NCBI RefSeq assembly: GCF_016097555.1
Contig: NW_024532785.1
Location: 124,001-188,000, forward strand
Length of the DNA stretch: 64,000 nt
Reading direction: 5' to 3'
Source of the DNA: Gigantopelta aegis
Lineage: Eukaryota; Mollusca; Gastropoda; Neomphalida; Peltospiridae
Shown here one piece after another: positions 53,812 through 64,000 of the stretch. Each line of letters starts with the position of its first letter. Within the stretch, counting starts at the first letter, position 1. The position numbers and the translations under genes are program-made. The notes below the pieces were generated by a model. That model made no database searches. It saw nothing but the letters and a program-made list of their open reading frames with translations, and was not told the origin of the DNA.

Positions 53812-56800
53812 AGCCCCGTCATCTTATTGACATCATTAATGTTTTAGAAAGACATCATTTTCCAAGCACAAAATGGTTTAAACTAGGTTTTCGTCTTCGT
53901 CTATGGAGAATACGCTGGACATTATTGAAGAAGGAAAACATAAAGATGATCCCTGTAGATGTCTTCTAGAATGTCTTGATCAATGGTTGAATAGAGTTTG
54001 ACAGTGTAGATGAACCAACATGGGACCAGTTGATCAGTGCTCTTAAAGACGTTGGAGAGGTTGCTACAGCTGGGAACATAAGGAGAACAAGTAAGTGAAG
54101 ATATCATGTTACAGTGTACACAAATAGAGTTCATCAATTGACACTTACAGAAGAGGAAATGATGTTACCCACTGTTCAGCAAATATCATCTTCTCCAGAT
54201 ACGAGTCCAGGTATTATTTAGTACTGTGATAATGTTAGTTTTTTATGTTTTACAATATATTAGCAAGTATTGCTGACGTTCTTCAGAATTTTTCAACTGC
54301 GTTAGAACAAGCTAGGATCTATCCAATAAAAATGCTCAGATGTTTTTCAGTTATAAATGTATCAGTGAAACAACACTTGATGAGGTAGAGATATTAGAAA
54401 ACTCATTGGATGCTAAAAAGAGAAAGCTCTTATCAGTCATCTCTGTGTGGTGTCCTTAGATCACAAAATACTTAAAGTATTAGCTACAGTTTGTCTAAAT
54501 TTGAGGAGACAAGAATTCTTTCTCACAAAATATTTAATGAATATAGTAAGATTTATTATTATGTAATGTAAAATATTATATATTATTGTTTGCAGTTAAA
54601 TTTTTTCCAGAAGATCTTAACTATTCAGTAGCTATCCCTGAGGTACCTCTCTATAACAGTAGTCAGATGAGTTGTGAAAGTCATGCTAGTGACATTTTAC
54701 GCTATCATTATGGTAAACCTCTCTCTATCTCTTTATAATCCTGTTTATATCGCACAGCTACTTTGTGGAGAGAAAGTAATCACATCAACAGAGTGCTCAA
54801 GCATAGAGTCTCCTGAATTGTCTCAGTCAGAGAGAATTACTATCACGCTAAGAGCAATTCGTCTTGTTGTCCATACCAGCTATCATAACTTGGAGGTGTT
54901 TGCCAGTGTTCTGCTTAATGTTCCTGAGAATGTTCAGTTAGCAAATGCTATTCTCAATGATTGGCAGTGAGTGTAATTGTATGTAGTCAGAAACGAAAGG
55001 AAAGAGCATTTAAATTAAGAGGGTTCCACTTTTCATATTTAGAAATTTACATCAACAACCATCCAGCTACATTTCAATTAGCATTTAAACTTTTATGAAA
55101 ATAGATATTATGTATACGACACTGAAATATTAAATGGTTGATCTTTTTTGTTTTATGTACGTCCCATTATTAGAAGCATTATTTGATTTCATGTGTATAG
55201 GGAAATCTTTTGATAAAATTCCATACATTCCTCAAAGTATGAGTCCAAGATTTGGTGACAAATCGAGATGCTGAATTTGCAATAGTCCTTAGTAATATTT
55301 GTCAAGCAATCAAGACATCTGATCCACCCATACAAGTTGATGCTCTAAAGCAGTTCCTCCAAGATGGGTACCCTTACCTTAAACATCAGTTAGATCACAC
55401 AAGCTCTATTGATAATATCCTGGATCTTATAAAAGAGAAGTCCACACTGATAGATCTTAGTTTTTTAGATGGTCATTGCAAAAGAGTTTGATGTCAAAGA
55501 ACTACACAACAAATTCAGGCCTACCTGTGTTTTCTTTGCTGAGCGTTGTAAAAGTACATCTGACTTTCTAGACCAAACCTTGAAAGTGACCAGACTACCA
55601 CATCTTCTTCAATGTGAGACTGCTACATTTTTTCATGAACTGGGAACCACAAACCTTACATTGACTGATATTGAAAACATTCTTTCAAATTCCCTTGGAA
55701 AGAATGTTCAAGTTCGCCAAATAACAACCAGGAACTCCATCACTATTACTTGCTACTTCCCCACTTTACTTAACCCCTTTCCTAAGTGCCAAAGCTCAGG
55801 AAACTCTTGAAGTGGTGAAGAAAAGTGGATTAATTAAACTTATTACGGTCACTGTGTTATTTTTGATAAACACCAAATAGATCAGGTAAGAACTGTTTTG
55901 TTCTATTAACATTAACTGTTGTACATGTAGAAGTGAAGTCTTTAGAGATGGCTTTAGAAGCAAAAAGAAAGAGAATCAGAAAAACTGAGAAGTCAACTTG
56001 AAATACAATTCAGAATAACTAGAAAAAAATGACCCAAGAAGACGAAAGATTTGAAGTCTAGACCAAAGGTAACGCAGGTAACATATGAAAACTTAAAATT
56101 GTTAAGTTGAAAACTTTAATTTCTTGAATGGCTATGCAAAATACTCTGTTCTATCATTATATCTGATAAAGTGGATGATTCGACATTAGAGAAACTCAAA
56201 GACAAAGTCACTGAAGAGACTTATGAATTGGAACACGATCTCAAAGGAATGGAAGGTAGGAAGCTTCATAGCTATTACATGATTACTTTTAAATAGATAT
56301 TAATCCATGAAATATTATAGATATGAGCAAACTAGGTATAAAAACAAAGAAGAGAGTATCTTTAGAAATTAGTCCAGTTAATTTTGATGCAAACATTACT
56401 AATGTTGAGTCGTATAGTATTATATACACATAGCATCTGCCCTAATGATCTACATATACTTGGTTCCAAGGCTGGAGTCAAAACGTAAATACAAATATTA
56501 TTTTTGGATACATCAAATATTGGAACCAAAAAGGTAGGTACTGAATGGCAAAATACTATATTTTAGATCCTACACAATAGTGACCAAATTAATTTTTGTT
56601 TTAGACATAGCTGTGAACTAATAGTCAGTACCATATAAAAAATACATCCCTATACAGTATATATCTTCTATAGAATTACAGAAGGAGGAACAATCATTAC
56701 AAGAGATAATAACATCTCTTACTTTACAACTAAAGGAGAAAGAGAAAGAAATATTCATTTAACAGAGAACATAAAAGGTATATTAACAACATGTATAGTT

Positions 56801-57259
56801 CTTTACGTTTTATCTATTGTAGATCTGAGGTCTAGGATAGTAGAGGGAGAGATCTCCTTAAAACTAGTCATCCACTTCGAAGTCAAAAACTGAGGAACCA
56901 CTTGATAGCAAACAAGAAGGTAAGGACACCTGTACATTATTTATCACTTCATATTTAGCTAGAGATAGAAGCATATGAGTTGGTTGACAAGATAAAAACA
57001 CTAGAGGACCTCACATCTACTGTCCAAGAAAAGAGAAGGTATTATATAACTACTTAAATGTACAACATGTTATATTGTGTATTGTGTAGCTACTGACAGA
57101 CAACAAGAGATTATAAAATTACAGGAGATGATTAGTTCACTAACTCTTCAATTGACAGAGAAAGATATAATCATCAATCAGTTAACATCAAAAGATACAG
57201 ATGAGAAGAAAGAATCCCACAGTGCCACAAGAATCATCAGACAAGAAGAAACCATCTGA
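53812..57259 (+). CDS. Death-like domain / CARD-like / coiled-coil protein of a sponge-type family
   Basis: First exon: RHLIDIINVLERHHFPSTKW with FKLGFRLRL, then ENTLDIIEEGKHKDD, CRCLLECLDQWLNR and PTWDQLISALKDVGE. This is a complete death-like fold with the W-x-x-LG...L start and the PTW-x-x-L end. A linker and a middle segment follow, with DVLQNFSTALEQAR and LATVCLNLRRQEFFLTKYL. Next is a CARD-like part: IAQLLCGEKVITSTECSSIE and ITITLRAIRLVVHTSYHNLE. Then a conserved unknown domain: ILDLIKEKSTLIDLSFLDG, LPHLLQCETATFFHELG and TTRNSITITCYFP with SGLIKL. The end is a set of short coiled-coil exons (LQEIITSLTLQLKEKE, LQEMISSLTLQLTEKD). Such proteins are numerous in demosponges and resemble scaffold or immune receptors, but no NACHT or other NTPase domain is seen. 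Start unknown; several shifts. Confidence 0.72.
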
Positions 57260-59177
57260 GCTTCCAAGTAGCAGCTGTCCACTTTCAGTGCAGTAATTTC
57301 TAGTGTGTAAAGGATTATGCTTCAACTAATGAGAATGGTTTTCACTACTGGCTGTCATGGTATGCTAAAGTATTTAAGTTTAGATTTTTGGAATGGGGTC
57401 TAGTAACAGTAAAGAAGTATGCAAACAGTTAATTACAATGGCCACATGAAAGCAACTACCATTATTGATAATACTAATTTTGACATTAACTTGCACCATA
57501 TTTTCTGACTAATTCTCATTAATCAGAAAATTAGTGTGTAACAACTTTAATAAGAATTATGGACACCTCTTGCAAACAATAATAGTACTGTGTGATACAC
57601 TTCATGTGCCAGACAGAAAAAAATAGCCACATTATTATGTATATAGTCCATGAGTTAACTTCAAGATCATTCTTACTTATAATAGCCTAGTTCTATGATA
57701 GGCATGCTGGCTATATCATCTGCTAGTACCATCCTGGATTGGGTCATTAAATCATTCAGTACCAACTGTAATTTTACCCTCCTACTTAATATAGTAATTT
57801 ATAGTTATCACAGTTAAGGTAGTGACAAACTTACTAACTAGTAGAGACATCTAGAGTGGAGCATACACCATGTTAAGAATTTGTTTATATCAATCACTTC
57901 ATTGATATTTCCATATACCAGACTATGTTGCCATAGTAACCTAACCAGTGACAATATCTTCTTCCTTGTTTGTGCCTTTACAACTTGTTGTAGTTGAACA
58001 ATGTTAGAGTGTGTGTATCGCTATTGTTGTGTGTAAAAAATATTATATAGTTAAACTATTTTTATTATAGGAGACACTGAAGTGTTAAGTGATAGTGATA
58101 GTGTTATACTTACTTCATCTACTGTGGAAGAAATGTAAAGAAGTGATACATCAATTAAAGAGACGACAACACACAACATGGGTGGATTAAACTAAGTTCA
58201 TTATCTCCTCAAAGTTTACTAACACCTATTAATTGATATTAATGGAATATCCAAAGTGAGAAGACTTGATATAATGAATACTCATTTTGATAGTAAAACT
58301 GCGTCAGTCAACTATCACAAGTAGTAACTTATAACAAAACAATGGAGTCCTAGTTTTTTACTCCTCCCCTCTTTTACCAAATACTTACCACTTACTAACA
58401 ACAGCTGTAACTGTAATATAATAAATTAAGAGCATTAGCTTTGTTTGATGACATAACCATTACTGATTAAAGATATACCTCATCTCTCTCATCTCATCGC
58501 TAACAAATAAACATTACAATTACTATATCTCACTAAATGTCCTAATATACGAAAGTTGGTGAACAACACAATGCAAGAGGTTTTAGTTAAAAATAATAGT
58601 TTGAATGTTTTGTTTTTTTTTTTTTTTTTTTTTTTTTGTTAACATTACTGGTTACTAACTCCGGTAACTATTGTTAAATTTTTTATATTGTTGACATTTT
58701 TTGCCTACAAAAGAAATTAGTTTCCTAAATTTCCCCCAATAAGTCAGGTATTAGTTTAAATACTCTTAGTCCTTCAGGTCTTATCCTCTCTTGTTGCTCA
58801 CAGTTAACAAACTTCACTACAATTTTAATATTCACTTCTCTAGAATAACTGAAGTGAAACTATGCCTGTGAACACTGGTTAAAAATATAGAGCACTTGAA
58901 TATTGTTATTTCTAATATTTACCAAATAGCATTTAACAAACAAAGTTCGATGAAGTGTACATTAATAGGAGCTAGTATAGAATATTTCTATTAACAGTAG
59001 AATACGTATCTAAAGTTAGCAGTTTTGGCTAGTATAACTTTATCATTAGTCGATCTATCAAAGAAGGATAAGCCTAATGAGCACGGATTGCTATCATACA
59101 CTTAACGATCTGGTCTATTGTCTAGTGAGTATTCGGCAATATTGATCCCCACAATATTTTGCTCTAGGAACAAAATT
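57260..59177. other. Long gap with one candidate exon
   Basis: Mostly AT-rich sequence. A plus-strand segment at 58071-58138 follows a ttattatag acceptor and reads DTEVLSDSDSVILTSSTVEE to a stop. It could be an alternative last exon of the death-domain gene, lying beyond the stop at 57257-57259. No other coding signal was seen. Confidence 0.4.
58611..58637. repeat. Poly-T run
   Basis: About 26 consecutive T after tgttttg. No target-site duplication or element was recognised beside it. Confidence 0.85.
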
Positions 59178-60255
59178 GCTAGCGGTTACGATCTTCAAAC
59201 ACTTCTATCTTAGCATACTGTTTCATCACGACTCATAAGCCAGTACAATAATGTCAGTACATCTTTCAAAGCTATTTTGAGCCATATTCTCTATATCTTA
59301 TGTTGCCTCTTCTATGGCACTTAATAGATATAGCATAGTCTCTAAGTAAGTCATAGCCGTAACAAGTTTTTCCCTTCAATCTCTTTTTTTACTTTTAGAT
59401 CACAAGTCATTTGATATAGTTCTTCTACAGTGAATTGATTGTAATTTTGTTATCTTGCCACTGATTTTCAACAGGTGCACAGTGAAACACCAGGCCTATA
59501 ATTTTTTCGTTCCTTGAAGTCCTTTTTTGTATCTTGAATCAAATTCATATAAAAAAGTAAATCAAGATGATGTGACGTCCATCACCACATTGTTGAAGTC
59601 CTCACCACCAAGATGTGTGTGTACCTCAATTATGGCATAACCTCAAAGATATCATCAATCTATTGTCATACAGTAATGTTGAGGTTGTTTCACCAGATCA
59701 AAGACAAGGGTGTTGTGTTTCTCATAGGTGTATTGTTAGTCAAAATGCAAAGGAGTTCTGCGTTGGGTTCAGAGATCTTTTGGAGGAATATTAGTCTTGA
59801 GATGGTTTCAGCATCTTTGAGTGTTTAAATTGGCTTTGGTTAAAGTGTGAAGGAACAAGTGATACTGCATCGTCTACCAAGATATAATTAGCTGAACTCT
59901 TTCCTCTTAGCAGAATCAGTGCTAATATTTCCCAAAAATCATAATTTTGTGTTCACCGCTCTGAAGCTAACTTTGACGCTTTGGTTGGACTGTTTACATT
60001 GACAATTTGAAAAAGGGAAGTTGTTCAAAATCAATCTATTTCACAGCTGGATAATTGGAATTGTTGCTCAATAAACAATTTCATACCATAGATGGTATTT
60101 GAGCCACATTCAGCTCTTGGCAGTCAAGTCATTCTGTGTGGTGAATGCAACATAACTAGTTGTTGTTACCATGATCATTAGGGAATGATCTCTACTTTAC
60201 CATGATGGAAAAACAGTTACACAGGAATTAGTGTCTGTAGATCAATACCAATGAA
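59178..60255 (-). pseudogene. HSP70 copy 2, internally deleted relic
   Basis: Its ends match HSP70 copies 1 and 3: the C-terminal lid region at 59180-59500 (tcttcaaacacttctatctta is shared with copy 1) and the N-terminal ATPase part at about 59580-60250. Most of the substrate-binding domain and part of the ATPase domain are missing, so the span is about 1.1 kb instead of 1.9 kb. Frames are broken throughout. It lies directly downstream of copy 3, in the same orientation. Confidence 0.7.
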
Positions 60256-60518
60256 ATGAAAGGGGTCGACATGTAACTTATAGGCTAGCCCCACCCACTG
60301 GCAGGAGGGAGGTACTCATTACTGTAAATCAATAACGATTATTTTAATTATAGTGCATTAACCTTTTTGGTAAACTTTAATTTTGTTAAAAGTATTAACA
60401 TATTTCAGGTGTCTACTAACAAAAGACTGATAATAAAGTTACATAGTCCTTAATGTATACAATATATTACAAACACACAATACAATGTAACATATTGACC
60501 ATTCTTAACTGTTTAGTG
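60256..60518. other. Spacer between HSP70 copies 2 and 3
   Basis: About 260 bp, AT-rich, including the 3' UTR-like region of copy 3. Nothing else was seen. Confidence 0.5.
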
Positions 60519-62552
60519 TTAATCAAGTCTTCAATAGGTTGGACCAGCTGAACTAGAAGAATCTCCTCCACTAGTAGATCCACCTGGAAATCTCTGTCAG
60601 TGCCTGGAAATCCTCCAGTCATACCTCCTTTGGCACCAGGGGGAGCACCACAGCTTTGATAGTCTTTAGATGACAATAGGCATACAGACTTTCTCCAATT
60701 CTTTCGTTGATGTTCAAACTCTTCTTTCTCAGGCAGTTTGATTCCTGTCTAACCAGTCAATGGGCCTCTTTTACATTTGTCCAATAACTGTCTGACTATC
60801 TTCTTCACTCACTTTGTCCTTAACTTTATCATCTTCCATTGTACTCTTCATAGTAAAGGCATAACTCTCCAGACCATTCTTAGCAGAAACACGTTCTCTC
60901 TGTTTATCATCTTCAGCTTTGTATTGTTCAGTTCATTGACCATGTCGTTCAATTTCTTCAGCTGAGAGAGATGTCCCTTGTCATTAGTGATAGTAATTTT
61001 GTTTATTTTTGCCAGTACTGTTTTCAACACAAATATTTTAAGAATATGATTTTTATCAATGTCGAAAGTGACTTCAATTGAGGAATTCCTCTTTGGAGCA
61101 GTGTGGGATACCACGCAATTTAAACTTCCCTAAAATATTGGTATCCCTTGTAAGGGCTTCGTCACCCTCATGGACTTGAAACAGGACACTAGTCTGGTTG
61201 TCTGAGCATGTAGTAAAAGTTTGAGTCACCTTCTTGGTGATGGCAAGAGTTTGGCTTGATGAGAAACTGCCATGTTTCTTTCTCCAATCTTGTGTTCCTT
61301 TACTTCGACAAAGCACCATCTATTGCAATAATACAAGAGGAAAGAGGAGCAACATCAAGAAGAAGAGAGCCTGGATTTCTTCACTTTTTTTAACCACTCA
61401 AAATGGCTTGCCTGGACAGGCTGCTCCATAAGCAACAGCTTCATCTGGATTGATGGATTTGTTGATTTCTATACCATTGAAGAAATCTTGTAAGAGTTTT
61501 TGGATCTTTGGGATACGAGTTGGAACCTCCTACCAGTACAATATCATGTATTTGACCTTTGTCAAACTTGGCATCTCTGAGAGCTTTTCTCAACTGGTTC
61601 CAGTGTACAGCGGGAAAAGATCAGCACAGAGTTCTTCAAAACAATCTCTAGTGTGGTAGTGTAGAAATCAATTCCTTCAAAGAGAGAATCAATTTCAATT
61701 GAAGCCTGAGCACTGAAGATAAAGTTCTCTTGGCACGTTTCACAAGCCATTCGAAGTAGTTGTTGACAGATCTGGCATTTCCACTGATGTCCCTTCTTTT
61801 TTCTGTGTTTGAACTGCTGGATAAAGTGACTCACCATACGATTATCAAAGTCCTCACCACCGAGATGAGTGTCACCAGAGGTAGATTTAACCTCAAAGAT
61901 TCTATCTTTAATTGTTAACACAGATACATCAAAGGTACCACCTCCTAGATCAAAAATGAGTACATTTCGTTCACATCCAACTTCTCTTGTCTAAACCGTA
62001 GGCAATGGCTGCTGCTGTGGGTCCACTGATTGATACGTAGAATGTCAATTCCAGCAATGGTTCCCAGCATCTTTGATTGCTTGACGTTGGGAGTAGTTAA
62101 AGTAGGCAGGGGCAGTGACCACAGCATCATTGATAGTTTTTTCCCAAATATGCTTCAGTCTGTTTCTTTCATTTTAGTCAGGACCATTGACAAAATCTCT
62201 TCAGGATAGAAGGTTTTTGTGTCTCCTTTTGTGTTCTTACTTGTAATTTTTGGTCGACCTTTGCTATCAATTACTGTGAAGGCCAGTGTTTTGCGATCTG
62301 CTTGAAACAGTCAAGTCATTAAATCGTCGACCAATCAAACGCTTTGCACCAAAGACAGTATTGTGTGGGTTCATGAAGACTTGGTTTTTTGCTTCATTAC
62401 CAATCAGTCGTTGTATGTCAGTAAATGCAACATAGCTAGGTGTTGTGTTGTTACCATAATCATTAGGAATATCTCCACTTTACCATGTTGGAAAATTCCC
62501 ACACAAGAGTTACATGTCCCTAGATCAATACCAATAGCTAACCGTTAGACAT
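60519..62552 (-). pseudogene. HSP70 copy 3, nearly complete, with Gly-rich tail
   Basis: Reads in order on the minus strand: IGIDLGT-like start, TPSYVAFT region, [27 protein letters not shown] with [40 protein letters not shown] and RTKRE-type region. Then come [35 protein letters not shown], the SBD (VEVTFDIDKNHIL) and a Gly-rich end GAPPGAKGGMTGGFPG. A final SSAGPT-like segment resembles the GPTIEEVD tail of cytosolic HSP70 if one base is shifted. It keeps more of the family's C-terminus than copy 1. No introns; many single-base shifts. It may be a working gene hidden by errors or a recent pseudogene. HSP70 folds proteins with ATP and would partner with UNC-45/HSP90. Confidence 0.75.
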
Positions 62553-63653
62553 TTGTGTTTTGAACCTAAAGACAGATACACATAGAATTCTACTTACTTT
62601 GTAACCAATAAACTGATTGACAATTTGCTATGTAACTTGTTACATATTGTACATGTAACATTTTTACAATACATAACAATACATTGTACAATGCATTACA
62701 ATGTTACATTGTGTATATTGGCTTTGCTATGAATGAATACTATTTTAGAAAGTGTATTATCTGGTCTTAATTTCCAGTAATTTAAGGATTATAGAGGTTA
62801 TGATCTACATTAATCTTGATACCAGACATTTCGCTATAGAGGAAAGGAAACCTCTGGTATCAGACTATATTAAGGGTTTATGGTTTAGAAAATTATAATC
62901 TATTGCTAATGATGTGATGTGATCGGTTTTACACATAGAAATCATCAATTAATCATCTCATAATTCATGTCATTTGGCATTTCTAATTTCTATAACATTA
63001 TGAACAAAATGTCATATAACATACTGTGGTATAATTAGAGATTTAATGTGCTAGTATATATATATTATATAGATTTATTATATAATGATATAATTGATAA
63101 TTTACTTATTGACTAATTTATATTTTTCAATGCTGTGTTTAGGTATTTAATGTAAAATCAATATTAATATATAGACCCTAACAATAGAACAAAACTGTAT
63201 TATTTTTTTCACATAAAGTAGGTTTTTTTCTGTACCAGCTCCCTACATGTAGACATATTGTATTTTCAAAACATATTAAATTAACCAACGAGTTAACCAG
63301 TAATTTTTATAATTACCATTATTTATATAATAAATTATTTTAATCAATAAATATATCCGTGAATACACAGCTGCAATTCATATACATGGACTAACTTGTA
63401 CAGGTTTTTGTGATGACTTCTTTGAGTTAGAGCTTCTAGATTAGAGCTTTGTTTACAAACTATGAATATTGCCTACCATGTATTGTTTCCTCTAATGTAT
63501 ATCATTAACTTATTCATTTGTTATTGTATCAGTTTTGTTTATCTAACTTATTGCATCATCTTTTAATAATATTGTTGCTTACTTTGGTTTGATTTTCAGT
63601 GTACGTATTGACTTATTAGAACTTTTGAAGTATAGTTTTCTTTCCCTCCTATC
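62553..63653. other. Noncoding flank duplicated from 49945-50957
   Basis: Upstream flank of HSP70 copy 3, matching that of copy 1 over most of its length with scattered small gaps. Near 62630-62710, variations on acattgtacatgtaac form a local AT-rich cluster. Confidence 0.8.
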
Positions 63654-64000
63654 CTATCCAAAGTTAATGTGTTGAGACATGTCTGCTACATAGTCTGATA
63701 AAGAGATTACATTACTGCTAAATCTTTCTTTGAGTTCCTTTATATGTTAATCTTTCTCTATGGCTTTCTTTCTCTGATGAGGTGGACAATGCATAATCAT
63801 ACATGAACTGTTTACTACTACTATATATAGTGGTGTAATGTGATGTTAGTATGATATATATACTTACTTTAGTTCATAACTGTTTCTTGGTTACAAAAGT
63901 GACTCGTGTAATTGTCAGGAGTGTGTGCATGTTTTGGTACAGTACATGACAAAACATAGTATATGTCCACACTGAATCCAGTTTGATCTCAACAGTGGGT
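63654..64000 (-). pseudogene. Second copy of the unrecognised gene's 3' part, cut by the window edge
   Basis: Matches 50958-51315. The last exon reads HIKELKERFSSNVISLSDYV and MSQHINFG with a stop at 63654-63656. The exon before it, with the TCHVCNQE-type segment, runs off the window. Because it is truncated by the window, I cannot say whether this copy is complete. Confidence 0.6.

Noticed and set aside
58611-58637. Poly-T as the tail of a retroelement insertion
   Set aside because: No reverse transcriptase, element body or target-site duplication was found on either side.

Overview
The window is AT-rich eukaryotic nuclear DNA with a compact, intron-rich animal gene set. Many introns are short (about 45-200 nt) with GT-AG ends, intergenic gaps are often under 400 bp, and neighbouring genes are frequently head-to-head or tail-to-tail. 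The families present are metazoan: UNC-45, NFXL1, soluble guanylate cyclase beta, BPI/LBP, P protein (OCA2), FBXO8, PCF11, Rab, RBX1, a GAB-type docking protein and HSP70. A gene at 53.8-57.3 kb joins a death-like fold to a CARD-like segment and an uncharacterised domain, a layout I associate with demosponges such as Amphimedon. I infer a demosponge; the species cannot be read from the sequence alone.

Layout. 0-10 kb: the 3' part of a sterol-desaturase-like gene (FAXDC2 type, +), a full-length but intronless and frame-broken UNC-45 copy (-), and NFXL1 (+), whose start lies only 66 bp from that of UNC-45. 10-21 kb: a soluble guanylate cyclase beta gene (-), convergent with NFXL1 and divergent from a BPI/LBP lipid-binding protein (+). 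22-30 kb: an OCA2/P-protein transporter (-), head-to-head with FBXO8 (+). 30-38 kb: PCF11 (-), then a Rab GTPase and RBX1 (both +). 38-47 kb: two PH-domain adaptor genes back to back, an unnamed proline-rich one (-) and a GAB-like docking protein (+). 48-64 kb: a duplicated block holding degraded HSP70 copies and part of an unrecognised gene (both -), flanking the death-domain gene (+). A fourth HSP70 relic lies at 53.1-53.5 kb.

Two features stand out at the DNA level. First, a 60-bp tandem repeat occurs in three introns of two genes (guanylate cyclase and FBXO8), always in the same orientation relative to transcription. Each unit carries a consensus 5' splice site, a branch-point-like motif and a 3' splice-site-like motif. 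In two of the introns the array starts next to the real donor site. This looks like an introner-like or splice-signal array. Second, single-base frameshifts occur in nearly every gene, including intact-looking ones with good splice sites. Part of the damage is therefore probably consensus error, and pseudogene calls need care.

Functionally the genes are unrelated housekeeping and signalling genes rather than one pathway. Local themes are ubiquitin ligase parts (RBX1, FBXO8), chaperones (UNC-45, HSP70 copies) and phosphotyrosine-adaptor signalling (two PH proteins).
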